A DNA stretch of 64,000 bases from Neckera pumila (lineage: Eukaryota > Streptophyta > Bryopsida > Hypnales > Neckeraceae). The stretch lies in contig OZ018411.1 of NCBI GenBank assembly GCA_963969595.1, forward strand, positions 30,143,445-30,207,444. The letters run 5' to 3'. Position numbers and translations under genes: made by a program. Positions 12,676 through 26,733 of this stretch are shown here, piece after piece. Position 1 is the stretch's first letter; the number at the start of each line of letters is the position of its first letter. Under the pieces are notes generated by a model. The model saw only the letters and a list, made by a program, of their open reading frames with translations. It made no database searches and was not told where the DNA came from.

Positions 12676-15600
12676 ATCACAAATGTTACATAGTCAATAG
12701 TATAAATGGCACAGCATGATAGATTACAAGATCCTCCAACAACTTTTAAAGATAGCAATAACTTAGTTATTTAATTCTTTTTTGGGTCCAAAAACTAATT
12801 TATATATAACTACACTTTTTTTTGAAGGACTAGAAGTAAATGAATGTAATAGTGAAGGTTGGATGTGTAGAATGGAGTAGCATTTGAAAAAATTCCATAG
12901 TCATTAGCAATCTCTAAGACTTAATTTTCTTATCTTCACTATTATAGGGACATCTAGAAAGCTTAAGATTTGCATAAATATAATAGATACATTTAATTTC
13001 CAAAAAATCACCTTCATGGTGCATATTTTGAATCTTGATAAGTGTATGATTGTATGCAATGTTGTATCTGATCACATAGTTACTATGTATTGAATACACC
13101 TCAAGTTGATTTTTAAAATTCATTCAAAGGAACATATGTGTCAAATCTTATTTGGAGATCAAATTTTCCAAAGAAAAATTGTAGTTCCAAAATACAGTTC
13201 CAAAAATTGTATGGAAATTCTTCAAGATTGATCTTATAATGGAAACTCTCATTTTAACAAATGATATGGGATTATAAGTCACTATTTGCATGTGCTTATA
13301 TATTTGTATATATGTACACATACACTAGACTCGTACTCATATATTGAATGGGAAGAGTCATTTTCTCTCTAAATTTCAAGAACTAATGTATGTTGCTAAT
13401 TTTAGTTGTATAGTATATGACTTCTCACAGATGAATGGTCAATTGTTTAGGAACTAAATACACTTTATGGGCCAAATTTCCCAAGACTTATTTTAGTGTA
13501 AAGTAGAAAATGTACACATGATTTTGTACACAAACTTCATCAAACTAGGATGTGCAAAAGCTTGGCATGGTATATAAATGCATATTAGTTATTTTTCCTT
13601 TAAAAACTTAGTGAAATAAAAATACAATCCTAGCACAATAAAATAATTCATGTAGAAATATCTTGAAAAAAATTATTCACACTTTTTTTTGATAAAGTAG
13701 TGAGAGATTGCAAAGACTTTTTGATATGTTTATTGAAAAATATAATGCTCAAGCATACCATGAGTGAATTCTATCCTAAAAAGAAAATTTGAAATTGATA
13801 TCAATTTCTAAAGTAATCTACCCCTCAAGTAAAAGAATTAGATTTGTGATTAGATATCCATCATTTTCAGCAATTGACGCATATGGTACCACATATATAT
13901 TTCTAAAGGTCCCCCAAAATATATCTTTGACATGGTTTCTTATTATATTTTTGAAAATAAATGTTTGTATTCCATTTTGTGGATGGTTTTCCTAGTTCAC
14001 TTAAATTTTTTAATTTTATTATAAACTTTATGCAATTCAATAATAAAAATGTATTTTTATGAACTATATGTAGTTTCATAAAGATTCAAGTCATACATTT
14101 TTATGAACTATATATAATTTCATAAAGATTCAAGTCAAAGAATTTCAAAATGGAAGTATAATACATTAGGATTATTATTTATACAACTAAGTAAAAGATT
14201 ACGTATCATACATTGAATGCATTATTTAAGTAGGCTAGACCAAATATGCTCTTATTGGTTGGAAAAAGATGATAAAAATGAGCACTCTACTAATGACTAA
14301 GCTAATTATTATTAAACTCACGTATTGAGGCACCTATTAGTAAATCTATAATAATTTGAGATTAACAATTACCATCGTATATAACAAATATATTTTTAAG
14401 TTCAAAATATTTTTTTCCATTCACTTCAAGTCATTTAATGATTGCACCATGTTACACCCCATTTTTCATAATTTTTTTTAATCACTTATTTTACATAAGT
14501 TCATATACAATTTTTTTCTAAAATATGGTCACGTAGTTGGCTCAAGAATATTATATTATACTTGATTTAGTTGAATTTATATGTAGAAACAACATATTCA
14601 TCCTATCATTCCCTTGTATACTAATCTCATCATATTCAATCACCAACATACTCAACCTCATTTCTTTGCATTGCTATAGAGATAAATGGCCTTCTAAACA
14701 ATAATGCAATTTGGCATGTGCTATTTGCATTGAAAGAAATTTATTTTATTAATTGATATTTTTGAGTGGGTCTAAACTCAATTTTATTCAAACTTTGGAA
14801 GAAATTTCAACAAATATTTACAATTTGTTTAAGATGAAAATATTACATCTTGAAGACAATTTTGATAGGGAAATTCAATACATATCAACACTAGAAACAA
14901 TAACCCTTATTAGATGAAATTGCCCATAATTTGAAACTTTTTATTTTCTTGCCAAGCTATGTTTTGAGAATCAAAACATTTTTTTATCCCAATATGATTT
15001 GTAATACATTTGTTTAAGGTCCTCCTGCTACGCTTCAAAAAAATGTTGTTAAAGCTATTTCCATATGGCCATTAGTACATTATCATACTTCACGAATACC
15101 ATTCATCTCTCTAATGTCACTTTGTTGATTTTCTCTAATATCACTAACGACTATTGTATTTCTATAATATTATACTATTTGAAAATGTAATATTATAGAG
15201 GTCATTGTGGTTTCATTTTTTTCATTTGTAATTAATTTTATTATCTATCATATCTTGTCTTGCCATTTAGCTTGGTTTGGATAATCTTTGGCATTCATTA
15301 TCATATTTGTTTACTTATCTATCTCTATCCGTAAATGAATAATTTAAAAATTAAAATTTTATTATTTTTATTTCATTTTTCATCTTCCATAAATGATCAA
15401 TAATTGATTTGATATTATTTGATATTAATAGTGTTTATATTGTTATATATATTTTTAATTTATTATTATTTTTTAATAAAATATTTATCAATATTAATTT
15501 TATTATTCATAATTTCTTATAATTTGTATGTATATATATTGAATTTAATTTGATTTAATTCTTTACATTCATAAATAATTCGTATTTATAATATTCTAGT

Positions 15601-16074
15601 TAATATTAATTAATAATTAATAATTTAATAATTATATAAATCATTAATAATTAACTTTATTGCCTATCATTTTTTATAGTCAATTTTTTTATTATTATAA
15701 TTGTGATTTTTACTACAACTAATACTTTTAATTATTAGTAATAAATAAACCATAACTTTTTATTTGATTTTGAATATTAAAAAATTTAAATAATATTTCA
15801 TTAATCATCTATAGCTAATTATGATCAATTAATCAATTTTTTTAATCATCTATTATTGAAATTACTAATTTTATTTTATTGTTATTCTATAATTTATAGC
15901 TTCTATATTTATTTTATATGATTTTTGATTTGGTTCTATTATTAATAATTTATTACAAATCTAAAATTTTAAAATAATATAATAATAGTAATAATAATAG
16001 TAATAATAGTATTTTCTTTTAAAAATTCTTCTTTTTATTCTTTGACATTTATCATTCTGTTTTTAATTTTTCAT
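12676..16074. other. Gene-free, extremely AT-rich sequence
   Basis: From about 14300 to 16070 the sequence is almost entirely A and T, with simple repeats such as an (aat/agt)n stretch at about 15975-16015. No gene, RNA or element can be supported. A direct repeat of about 50 bp (tttttatgaactatat-gtagtttcataaagattcaagtca) occurs twice at about 14050-14140. Confidence 0.55.
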
Positions 16075-16076
16075 TA

Positions 16077-16312
16077 CAGTAGAACCTCTCTTAGTGCATA
16101 CTTTGTTAATGCATAATATGCACTAAGGAAGATAGTACTTTGAAGCCTTTATTGATGAACAGTGATTGGAGGCCTTGTAGTTAGAAGCCATGTGGTTGGA
16201 GGCCCTGCAGTTAGAAGACACGTTAGGCAGTGAACAGTATTGCACCTCTCCAAATGCATAAACCTCTCCTAATGCATAATCCCCGCACTATGCATTAAGA
16301 GAGGTTCTACTA
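16077..16312. mobile_element. Emigrant/pogo-like MITE (Tc1/mariner type)
   Basis: The terminus cagtagaacctctcttag and the opposite end aagagaggttctacta are near-perfect inverted repeats that continue into a tgcata core. TA dinucleotides flank both sides (16075-16076 and 16313-16314). The cagtaraacctct start plus a TA target duplication matches the pogo-related Emigrant MITEs described in Arabidopsis (known). Length 236 bp; no coding capacity. Confidence 0.7.
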
Positions 16313-16981
16313 TATTACTGTAATTAAGCAATCTATGATCTATGATCATTTATTATTTTTTGTTAATATTTAAAGTTCATTTAATGATTTATAGTTGATG
16401 TAATTCTTTTTATGATTTATAACAAATTATTATATTTATGATTGCTTTTCTTATTTATTTACATTATGATAAGCATTTTAAGACATGATCGAATGATTTG
16501 TCCTTCTAATATGTAAAGACAAACATATATACGCAACTTTTCTGCATAATTTTAATAAAATCTTAAAAACATGTCAAAATATCATTTTTTTTGTTTTATC
16601 TATAAGTAATCAAGGGGGGTTCAAAATACAATTTTGGAAACTTAGAAGTTAAGAACATGGCCACCTTTTTTCGCCAAACTTGGAGCTATCAAAATTTTTC
16701 ATTTAGTTTTAATGGGTCCTCATTTCTTTTTCCCTCACCTTTGCTCACCAAATATGACTCGTAAATAGTCAAGTGATTGTGATTTTAAAGGGCCATTCCT
16801 TGACATACAAGGTTCCAGTGTGTCAAGAGAATATTGTTAAGGGGCTTGTAGCACTTTTCATCCACATTTGAGGAGTGTCCGACGTACCCTAGCACATAAC
16901 GGTGGCCATGCTCGAACATATATAGTTTGAACTACAACCACAAACCCCCTCATTCTCGGGCTCAGTGAGAGCTAAATAAGA

Positions 16982-17304
16982 GCATCCCCACTACACTAAA
17001 AATGATATTTAGTGTAGTATGACATTTAGTGTTTTACCCCCCTACCAGCCACAACACTAAATCTGAATTGTAGCGGATTTAGTGTTGTGTTGGACTTCAA
17101 TGCTCCGCCTCCGCTCCTTTGCAAGTTCATTTTTTTAACGTGTTCTAACACTAAATGTAAACCTTTTCAGATTTCAGATTTACCATAGAGCATATTTAGT
17201 GTTAGAAATTAGATTAGTGTTACTTACTTATGATATTTAGTGTCAAGGTTCGTAATTAGTGTTGCCAACACTAAATATCATTTTTAGTGTAGTGGGATTT
17301 CTCT
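16982..17304. mobile_element. MITE with perfect 28-bp-class inverted ends
   Basis: The left end cccactacactaaaaatgat continues to atttagtgt; the right end is its exact complement (acactaaatatcatttttag then tgtagtggg). Length about 320 bp. The interior carries further atttagtgt half-palindromes, so the whole element can fold. I could not define the target duplication; hAT or PIF/Harbinger are both possible. Confidence 0.65.
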
Positions 17305-17639
17305 ATCTTCATCTAGATGAATTTTGAACGGATAGAGAAGATCTCCCTCCACCAATATACTCTATCTCCAAAAATTTAGAGAAGAAGGATCTCAATGCCC
17401 TATATGGGAGGTACTATACAAAATTTGAACTGAATAAACCCTATGTATTTTTACCTGCTTTCTCTAATGTGCACTTTTTTTATTAGTTGTTGCATTGTTG
17501 ACTTTTACTTGCTTCCTGCTTGCTTGGTTGTCTACTTGGTTATTTATTGAAATTTTCAACATACAGGGAGAATTGGTGAAGCTTGTCATTCCCTATCCCC
17601 ATCTTTGCTCCCTCTTCATCCAAATGGAGATAGGGGTAG

Positions 17640-18590
17640 GGAAAAATTGGATGCTCTATGAAAGATCGGTCGTCGTCTCGTCGTTGACTGAACCCGACAG
17701 AACAATTCGTCGACGTCATCGTCCATACTTGAACGACCAGAATGAAACGGTCGTCGTCCTCAACTAACCACTTCCGTCCTCGTCGTCCAGTCCTCCAGGC
17801 TTCCAGTGGGGCATTCCTGCTGCTGCTGGTGCAGCTTTTTCTGTCCTCCGCAGTCGTCCCCCAGCTACGCTGCGCCATTGCTACAGGGCGCCCTGTCTGC
17901 CGTGCCTGCCTGCACCATTGTAGCCTGGCCTCCCTGTCTTCGTCTCCGTATCGTTTCTCTCACCCGGCTTGCTGCAGCTTACAGGCTTCTTTCGCCATCG
18001 CCGAAGCTGCACTCCGACCTTCACAGGATCGCATGCCGTCCTGTCCTGTCTCTTCTCCCACCTCATGTAGTTCGCAAGCTCGGTCGGTGGAGGATTGTCG
18101 ATTTCGGTACTACCGTGGTGCAGGATGCGTCGCAGCTAATGAAAGGAGAAGCTATTTTGATTGCATTGGTAGGATGTGCGCTTGGTTTTTGATTAAGCAG
18201 GATATGGCGATGCGTTCTGCGGGGGACGACGAGCTTGAGATTAGTTTCTTTCTAGTGGCGTAGAGCAGAACGTGGTGTTCTATACTTCAGGGTTGTAGAA
18301 AGAAGGAGCGAGAGGAGTGTGCAATTTGAACGGCAGGGGGCAGGAGGCATGGCGAGGCTGCACATGAAAAACTAAAGGGGAAGCATGGGAGGGAGGCCAT
18401 GGAATGGCAGATAAGGGTTGGCACGTGTGAAGAGGTTGAGGTGTATGTGAACAGGGACATGTTGGCGCATTTGATGGGATCAGCTGCTGCAGGGAATGGT
18501 GCGGTAGTACATGGACAGGAGCTCCTGTTGCTGCTGTAGGAGGAGGAGCCAGGAGAGTCGAGTGCGTCGAGCGTTGTGCGCGTAGCTATC
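17640..18590 (+). promoter_or_regulatory. GC-rich upstream region of the SERK gene
   Basis: Composition jumps from AT-rich to GC- and CpG-rich at about 17660 and stays so to about 18960, enclosing the first SERK exon. Overlapping frames in all phases (the longest about 170 codons at 17742-18263) are by-products of this composition. I interpret the stretch as promoter plus 5' leader; no TATA box or start site can be fixed by eye. Confidence 0.5.
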
Positions 18591-21500
18591 ATGGCGCCTC
18601 CGGAAGTGGCGTGGTGGCGCCCGCTCTTCCTGATCGCGCTTATGCCTATCGGAATATTAGGCAACCTTGAAGGTCTGTTCTGTCTCGTACACTCTCTGTC
18701 TCTGAATCTCCGTTTTCTTCTCGTGGGAATATACATTCGTAGTTTCGCATTAATGGTTCTGAAAGGGATCCAGAACTCTTTGGGAAAGTATGGCGATTGG
18801 GAAAGATGCCAGCGAGGTCTGTTGTGAGACTACGACCTGGCAAGACTAGGGTTGAAAAAGTGTCCTTGGTGATGGGATTTGTATTCGCCAGAGGATTAGA
18901 GCAGAGCATTCTCTAGATTTTGGTGAGTCACGATTGCGTGGACTGGTGTCTTCCTGGCTGGCCGGCGTCACCAGTAAGTCAACTCGTTAGTCATGGTGAG
19001 AGAGAGAGTTGAATAACTTCATGACTTCTACCAGTTTTTTTCGCTCGCATTGTCTAGGGTTTCCTTACTCTGCCCTACTTATGTGTGCAACATGAGCTGA
19101 AGGGGAAATGCCATATTTAGGACGTTTTCCCAAGAATTCGACCCGCTCAGCTGGCCATGGACGGACGGCCTGGTCGGTCAGAAAAGATGCGACGGATTTG
19201 AAATTAGAAGTAGCATTGCTTCTTCCGTGCGTTAAAAGTTTATATTATGCTAGGAGATCCCTCTGGTCATGCTTTTGTTTGTGAGTTACGTCATAAATTT
19301 TTGGTACTTTTGAAGGCGTTCGAATTGCAGTTTGTTTGTACTTCGAATCCCTGCGCATGCCTTCCGACTTCGAATGATTTGTGAAAATTAGGAATCACTG
19401 TTTTCTAGCATTTGCGTTTGGTCGTACTATTTGGTTGAGGTGCTTGTGCAACGAGACAGCGCCGTATCCTATAAATTCATTTCCTGTTTTTCCTTTTGTT
19501 TTCTTTCTCTTTTTGTTGATAATTGATAATTCAATGACAGTACAGTTGAAAATGGCATTGTGTGCATTGTGTGAAATAATAAGGTCGCTCTTTTTTAATC
19601 TTTCTACAATCTGTGGTTTCAAGTTACCACATTTTTTTTTCCGTTCAAGTTGCTCCATAACCTAGTGTGCGAGTTGAGGTTAGATTTCGACGTTCAGCTA
19701 CCGCCCTCGTGGTGATGATGTCGTCTTAGGGAGATCATTCCCATGATTTTCAGCTGTATTGAGTGGTTTTCATTATTAGAATGCGAACTGTTTTTGTAGG
19801 TCTTATCTCATTTTTGGGAGGATTTCACCGCAGCATTCAATGTATTATTTGGATACCGCGTGAATTAGTTGTGAATTTTTGAAGCTTGAAGTACTGGAGT
19901 CCAAATCACGAGCCTAGAATCCCCTTCAACTATGAGTATTGCATCTCCGATGTATCTCACGGAAGAATCTTTATCTGTGACAGAACCTAGAAGTATTCTT
20001 GTATCTTACAAAGCACGTGTTTGGATGACACTTGCATTGTAAATGTGGATCTATTCAACCCTCGGGAAAGGAACCCATAAAATTGGGTTCCCTATCTTAT
20101 TTGATCTAGACAATCGCTTCGAGTTTTTCGTTTTGGTATTGTGTTTGACAAGTGCTGGCCAGGCAGGAGAGTTTTTGATGGTTAGATAGGTTGCTAGTGT
20201 GGATGAATTAGCTTCAGTTGCCAGTGACTCGATTTTAAAAATTCTCAGTTTCTTGTACTAAGTTTGATTATGATAAGAAGTGCGATCATGGCTGTGCAGG
20301 CGATGCACTCAATGCTTTCCGGCAGAGTTTGACTGATACTAGCAACGTGCTGCAGAGTTGGGATCCTACACTTGTGAATCCCTGTACTTGGTTCCATGTG
20401 ACCTGCAATCTGGAAAATAGTGTTACTCGAGTGTAAGTCCATTTCATGTTACAACTCTTCTCTGCAATTGTGTCATTGACCTCTGTTTCGTAACCTAATT
20501 AATGTCGTTGCTTATACCTTATTGCTATTCTCATGTAGAAGACACTGTAATGGAAGGCAATTGAGTAACGATCCTAATAATTCTATTACTCAGCACAGAG
20601 TGGGTGAAGAGTCATTCGTTGCTTGCACGGGGAAAGGGGGGTAATTGGGGAGACTTCCTGTGTATGAGAATCATGTTTTGAAGAGCTGCAATTGTCTATT
20701 GCGAAAGTAAGTAATTCATTTCGTCTTGTACAGAGATTTAGGGAATGCTGGCCTGTCAGGACAATTAGTACCTAATCTTGGGGTTCTTACGAATCTGCAA
20801 TACCTGTAAGTAATGACTGTCTGGCATTCATCGAATGTCAGGATCTTTTCAAGGACATTTATCACTTTGTAGGTTCTCTTTAAATGTCAGAAAGCAGTCT
20901 CATGCTGAGGTAGCGTTGCAGTAGGTTTTTACCTTCATGAGAGAGAAGAGGTTCGGTTTGTAAAGCTTAGGCTGTTACTTTGTTATGAGAAGGTGATTAC
21001 TTGGATTTCTGCTTCTGATGCAATTCCTTTTGGTCTTCGTTGCAGGGAGTTGTATAGTAACAATCTTTCTGGGACGATACCTAAAGAGCTGGGAAATATC
21101 ACTGATCTTGTCAGCCTGGATCTTTATCAAAATAACTTTACTGGCACTATACCAGATAGTCTTGGGCAGCTGCGCAGTCTGCGATTTCTGTATGTCCTAT
21201 TCATCCAGAAGTTGATTACTCTTCGTTGTTTAGTTGATCAAATAGACACATATTCTCTTCATATCCTCGAGAGTTGCACTGCGGTGAGCATTTACTGTAT
21301 TCTTGTATACGCCCTCTGCTTGTTTGGCAGAAACTGAGTTGATGACATCTTCGTTTTTTTTTTCTCAAGCACCAGTTTGTGCAACTTTTCAGAACTTATT
21401 TTCTAAATACGATCAATCTAGTCTTGCATCCAGATGTTTACATTTCGCATTGCAACCCTACCCTTTTCTGTGGGTATTTTTACTTTTCTTTTTAGAGTTT

Positions 21501-24500
21501 GACATTCTTACGTTTGACAAGTATATTGCTCATGTATGCTGGGCAGTCGTCTGAACAACAACAGTTTGACCGGTTCCATTCCTGTTTCTCTTACCACCAT
21601 TCAAGGACTGCAAGTACTGTAAGTTCCTCGTGATCTTCATGTATCTTAGCTTTTCACACCCAGCTTTTCTATCCTCATGCCTTTCTTGGGTTCAGTTCCT
21701 CGAATGTACTGATTTAACGAATTATTCAGAATGGCATGTTGTGATGGTTACTAAAGCGCTTGTTACAACCCTTTTGCAGGGATCTCTCGTACAATAAGTT
21801 ATCTGGTGACGTTCCCACCAATGGCTCTTTTTCGCTTTTCACACCCATCAGGTACTTTATTTTCTTTAGACCTTTTAGCTTACCTCTGTATTATCTGCAT
21901 CTGCTGTGTTTTAGTTTAGGATGATTGTCGAGTGAATCGAGAGAAATGCTTGTCTAGCTCACATGTGCTGACGCGCTGTCATATTGGGGGCCATTATTAT
22001 ATAGATTCATAAGTCAAGTTTGATTTACATAAATTTCTTGTCTTGTGCATCGGTGATATCATTTTAGCATCTGAGAGCCCTCTTGTTCAAAGAATTCAAG
22101 CGCCAGTAAAATAGTTTAAGTGCATTACTCATGTCGATGTGCTATGTGCATCTGTCCAGCCCTTTGAAGTATGAACTATTTCATATATTATCATTTTTGC
22201 AGTTCAATAATAGAATTTAACCGTCATATGCAGTTTTTTGGGAAACAACGACTTGTGTGGGTCAGTTGTCGGTAAACAGTGTCCTGGACAGCCCCCATTC
22301 CCACCTCCTCCTCCGTTCACACCACCACCGCCAGCAAATGTGAATGGGCAGCAAGGTATGAATTAACAAGAGTTCTATGTGTGAATCATTTTTTAGGTTC
22401 GGTTATATGAGCACTCTTCTGGGAAATGAACGAGTTTTGCCAACACTTTGTTGTTTAGCAGTCCAGAACTGGTGTGTTTGAATCATTCTATACCTATAGT
22501 TGTAGTCATGACGTCCTGTACTGCACAATTACTGCAGAGATGAACTATATTCTCAACTCTGGAGTTCATCAGTATATATTACAGATTTAGTCTCCTGTTT
22601 TAGACAACTGGCAATTGTGTCACATGTTCTCCTGTGATCTACAGCGAAGAGTCAGCAAACAACGAGCACAGGAGCTATTGCAGGCGGAGTTGCCGCAGGT
22701 GCTGCTTTGCTATTTGCTGCGCCGGCCATAGGCTTTGCCTGGTGGCGTCGCCGGAGGCCCATTGAGGCTTTCTTTGATGTCCCTGGTAAGCATTGGATTT
22801 CTGGAAAAATTGTGTAGAAATCCATGGTCATTCTTCGTGCTGTATGTTGATTTATTACTTACTGTGTGGGTTTCTGCCATTGTCGTGCTTCAGAGGAGTT
22901 ATCCTCGATGATGCCTGTACGATATTTCTCTCTCCGGCACATGAATCATACTTTAGAATGTAGCTGATGATGCATTCTTTAGTAGTAACCTTGTTTTTCT
23001 AATAGGTTGTTTTTCCTTAATTGCAGCGGAGGAGGATCCAGAGGTGCACTTAGGACAGCTCAAACGCTTTAACTTGAGAGAGCTCCAGGTGGCGTCTGAC
23101 AATTTCAGCAACAGGAATATCCTAGGTCGTGGTGGATTTGGAAAGGTCTACAAAGGTCGACTAGCAGATGGAACGCTAGTGGCTATCAAGCGCCTGAAAG
23201 AAGAGCGCAGTCCTGGGGGAGAGCTGCAGTTTCAAACTGAGGTATGTATAAGAAGTGCTGATAAGCTAGTTTAACCATATATCTCTGGCTAACCTTCAAC
23301 ATGACGCTGTCTAGAATTTTCTCTCAGCGTTGTTACAAGAACTGTTTCTGTTGAAAAAATTACTGCTAGTAGTCCACGACAGTAGGGCACTGATGAACTG
23401 CTGAGAAGACTCGTTTTGGCTTGGTACTAACGTCGAAGTTGCATGGTGCATTAGGTTGAGATGATTAGTATGGCAGTGCACCGGAATTTGTTACGACTTC
23501 GTGGCTTTTGTATGACCCCTACGGAACGGTTGCTTGTGTATCCATACATGCCCAATGGAAGCGTTGCTTCTCGACTGAGAGGTCTGATTCCAGTGCTTTT
23601 TAAGTGTCATCGTACATATGCTTATGTCCTGGATTTCAGCTTTTGTCATCTTGATTGTAGCGTGTCTTGGCAATTGGATTATTGTTTTTTTTTTTTTTAT
23701 TCTAGTTCTTGAAAAGCTACGGTGCTCATCCATAAACCAAATCGTACAACATTCAATCATTCTGGATCGTCACAGGTCAATCCAAGGACGTGGAGATTGA
23801 CAGATGGGGTGAGCCATAAATGAGGGATCAACCTTTCAATGATGCATTTTCCTTGCAAAGCGCATGGTGTACATTTTGATAGTTTCTAAAATATCACTGT
23901 TACGCGCAGAACGTGTGGATGGAGAGCCTGCTCTAACTTGGCGGACGAGGAAGCAGATTGCGTTGGGAGCTGCCCGAGGGCTGTCGTACTTGCACGATCA
24001 CTGCGATCCAAAAATCATCCATCGTGATGTGAAGGCTGCCAACATTCTCTTGGATGAGGAATTTGAGGCAGTCGTGGGAGATTTTGGGCTTGCGAAACTT
24101 ATGGATTATAAAGACACCCATGTCACAACCGCTGTGAGGGGGACAATTGGCCACATAGCACCAGAGTATCTTTCCACGGGAAAATCATCCGAGAAAACAG
24201 ATGTTTTTGGGTTTGGAATAATGTTATTGGAACTCATTACTGGCCAGCGTGCGTTTGACTTGGCCCGTCTGGCCAACGATGATGATGTCATGCTCTTGGA
24301 TTGGGTAAGTTTTGCATACATTCGTCATCTTCCGCTGCTTTATGTGGCCGTGTAAGGAAATGAAGAAAATCAATTATGAGCATCAGTCTGACGTTGATCT
24401 CTTTATCTTTAATCATGTGATCAGGTGAAAGGATTGTTAAGGGAGCGCAAGGTTGATCTTCTGGTAGATCCCGATCTTAAGCAAAATTATGATCAGAAGG

Positions 24501-25337
24501 AAGTTGAAGAGCTTATTCAGGTAAAATTCTGGATTTCCCTTTTGATCTTTTGAGTTTTCAGCAGGTACCATGCACTAGACTGAAATTCAGATTCCAAGGA
24601 TGTCTCTTGTGCAAATCTGCCAGTCCGTAGAGTTTGTGTTGAGCTGTTCCCAAGCACAATCTAATACTAGTAAGTTTATTCCTGTATTTAGAGCTGAAAT
24701 TAAATTTTAAATGTGCCACTTAGGCGGAAGATTTTAACTTATGTAGGAGTGGTTTATGTGGAAGACGTGTAGAGTTGTGGAGAGATCTTTGGTACAAGAG
24801 CTAAATCCGTTGGGATGATTTTCTTACCCTACGTATGAATTTCTTATGCAATTTCAAAGTCGGTGGTTGGCGACTACTAGTAGTGACGGGGCAACCCCAT
24901 TTTCATTCAAAGATCATTGGCCAAATACACTTCGCAAAGTTATTCTGACATGAATTGGTAACAAGTGCAACCAAGTGTATGAATAGATGAGTTGCTGATG
25001 GTTAGGGGAGTCATTGTAGGAGGCGGGATCAGGTCATTAACACATAAATATTCTCTAACTCATAGGCGACGCTTTCCTAAACATTGGGCGGCAATTATTT
25101 GACTCGGTGATGTAGGTTGCACTGCTGTGCACACAAGGCTCTCCTTTGGACCGGCCGAAGATGGGTGATGTTGTGCGCATGTTAGAAGGAGATGGTTTAG
25201 CCGAGCGCTGGGAGGAGTGGCAGAAAGTGGAAGTGGTTCGAAATATGGATATGGATTTGCCACCCCATCGAACATCCGAATGGATTGTGGATTCAACGGA
25301 CAACCTGCACGCTGTGGAGCTTTCTGGTCCAAGATAA
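18591..25337 (+). CDS. SERK: SERK-type leucine-rich repeat receptor kinase (LRR-RLK II), 13 exons
   Basis: Plasma-membrane co-receptor kinase of the SERK/BAK1 family, which in plants pairs with ligand-binding LRR kinases in brassinosteroid, immune and developmental signalling (family knowledge). Exons read by GT-AG rules: 18591-18672, 20300-20432, 20734-20805, 21046-21189, 21547-21618, 21780-21851, 22234-22355, 22645-22785, 23027-23241, 23455-23581, 23910-24304, 24425-24520, 25116-25337; total 1893 nt, 630 residues, in frame throughout. Signal peptide about 1-27; LRR N-cap with [12 protein letters not shown]; five LRRs about 72-191; proline-rich hinge about 208-225; membrane span about 243-266; kinase with GRGGFGKV (313-320), catalytic Lys334, HRDVKAAN (Asp433), DFG (Asp451), activation loop [10 protein letters not shown]. 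The protein ends in the family-typical AVELSGPR. 72/144-bp LRR exons are the classic SERK layout. It appears intact; the assignment as SERK is near certain, the paralogue is not. Confidence 0.95.
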
Positions 25338-26733
25338 TGCGCCAACTTGTACAAAAACGCGAATGGAAGTGGCCACTTCTGTGGTCTTCACCACTACTTA
25401 GAGCCTCTGCATGTGCTCTTGGGCAAAGAATTTTGGTGTGCGATCTCACAACTTTGTTGTCACGTTTCCACAGGAGGTAGATTGCTTGTTGACGAAGGAG
25501 GCGGTTCATCAAGTCTCAGGTTGTGAGGTTTCCATTGCTAAGGGCGTAAGATTTTGAAGACCTGTTGATGAATGTGGGTTGACCTTTGTATTAGTACAGG
25601 GTGGGACATCCGTGTGTTCCTGAGGCGAGTGCATGCACAGATTGTAGTTGAGTTTGTTAGATTATTTTAGTAGAAATCATCTATTCTTAGAATCACCGTA
25701 GCTCTTTGACTTAGTCCATGGCTCCTCCATTGGCATGTCTAGTAACGCAGAGTTTGTGGCATTTTGTAATGACGTGCTGACATGTGCCTAGTCTGTGGGG
25801 TGGAGTAGTAGAAACGGCAGCAGTGAGTCAGCTTCGGAGACACACTGTTGGACATTTGTAGTCATCCTTCATCTGAACATTCAGTTTTCAATTTATTTCT
25901 TCAAATTAGGTGAGTACATTCGCTCAACTCCATCTAGTGGGTTGTATTCTACCTTTAATGTACACAAATATCTGACGCCGGCTTTTCATATCGAAGTGTA
26001 CCTGGCTTGGTATCATAATTGCTTCCCTATATCTGCATTTGAAAATTAGGATTGAATTTGATAGCACCGGCTTACTATCTTGTTTGTTCTTCATTGAATT
26101 TCCCTGACCCGAGTGCTCCTGTAGTAAAAAATAAAGAGGATTTAGGAAGTAGGGCCACTATTAGATTTGCAGAGCCTTGTTTGATCTTTCGTACATTACC
26201 TACAATGATCATTCTCACGAGCATTACAGGCAACCATTCTTTTGGGGGCCAAGTAATCACCAGATTTCAACAAATGGATTGGTCTGCGTATAAGCATGTA
26301 AGAAATTCGAGGAGAAAGAAAATATTTAGCCAGAGTTCGTACCAAATTTGCTAGCAAACATCGAACCTCTTATTGCAAAATTTGCTACAATTGGTATCCT
26401 CGAGCACACTTTGAGTCATCCTAGGTAGAAACCTCAAAATGGAAAAAGAAAGGTTTGTTATTATAGGTAAAGTATTTATAGTTTGTGCAAGGATCAATTA
26501 CTACAAAGTGATTTAACATTTTTGGTATAATTTTTCAAGTGAACTTACATTTTTGGTATTTGCACCGGATGGTTTGAGCTGAATAATTTCCAACTGCTTT
26601 TGAACTAACCTTCAAGAGTGTCTAGTAGAATGGGTCCTAAAAGCATTGAAGGAATTGACAAATGATTTCTACTAATTTAGGATGAAAGGGCTATTGATTA
26701 GCTAACTACAAGATTCACAATTGAGATCTTAGT
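25338..26733. other. SERK 3' flank and intergenic sequence
   Basis: The first few hundred bases are presumably the SERK 3' UTR. No further gene is recognisable; short frames here have no coding character. Confidence 0.4.

Noticed and set aside
17742..18263. 173-codon plus-strand frame upstream of SERK
   Set aside because: GC-rich region where all phases are open; no domain, no splice logic, and it overlaps the likely SERK promoter.
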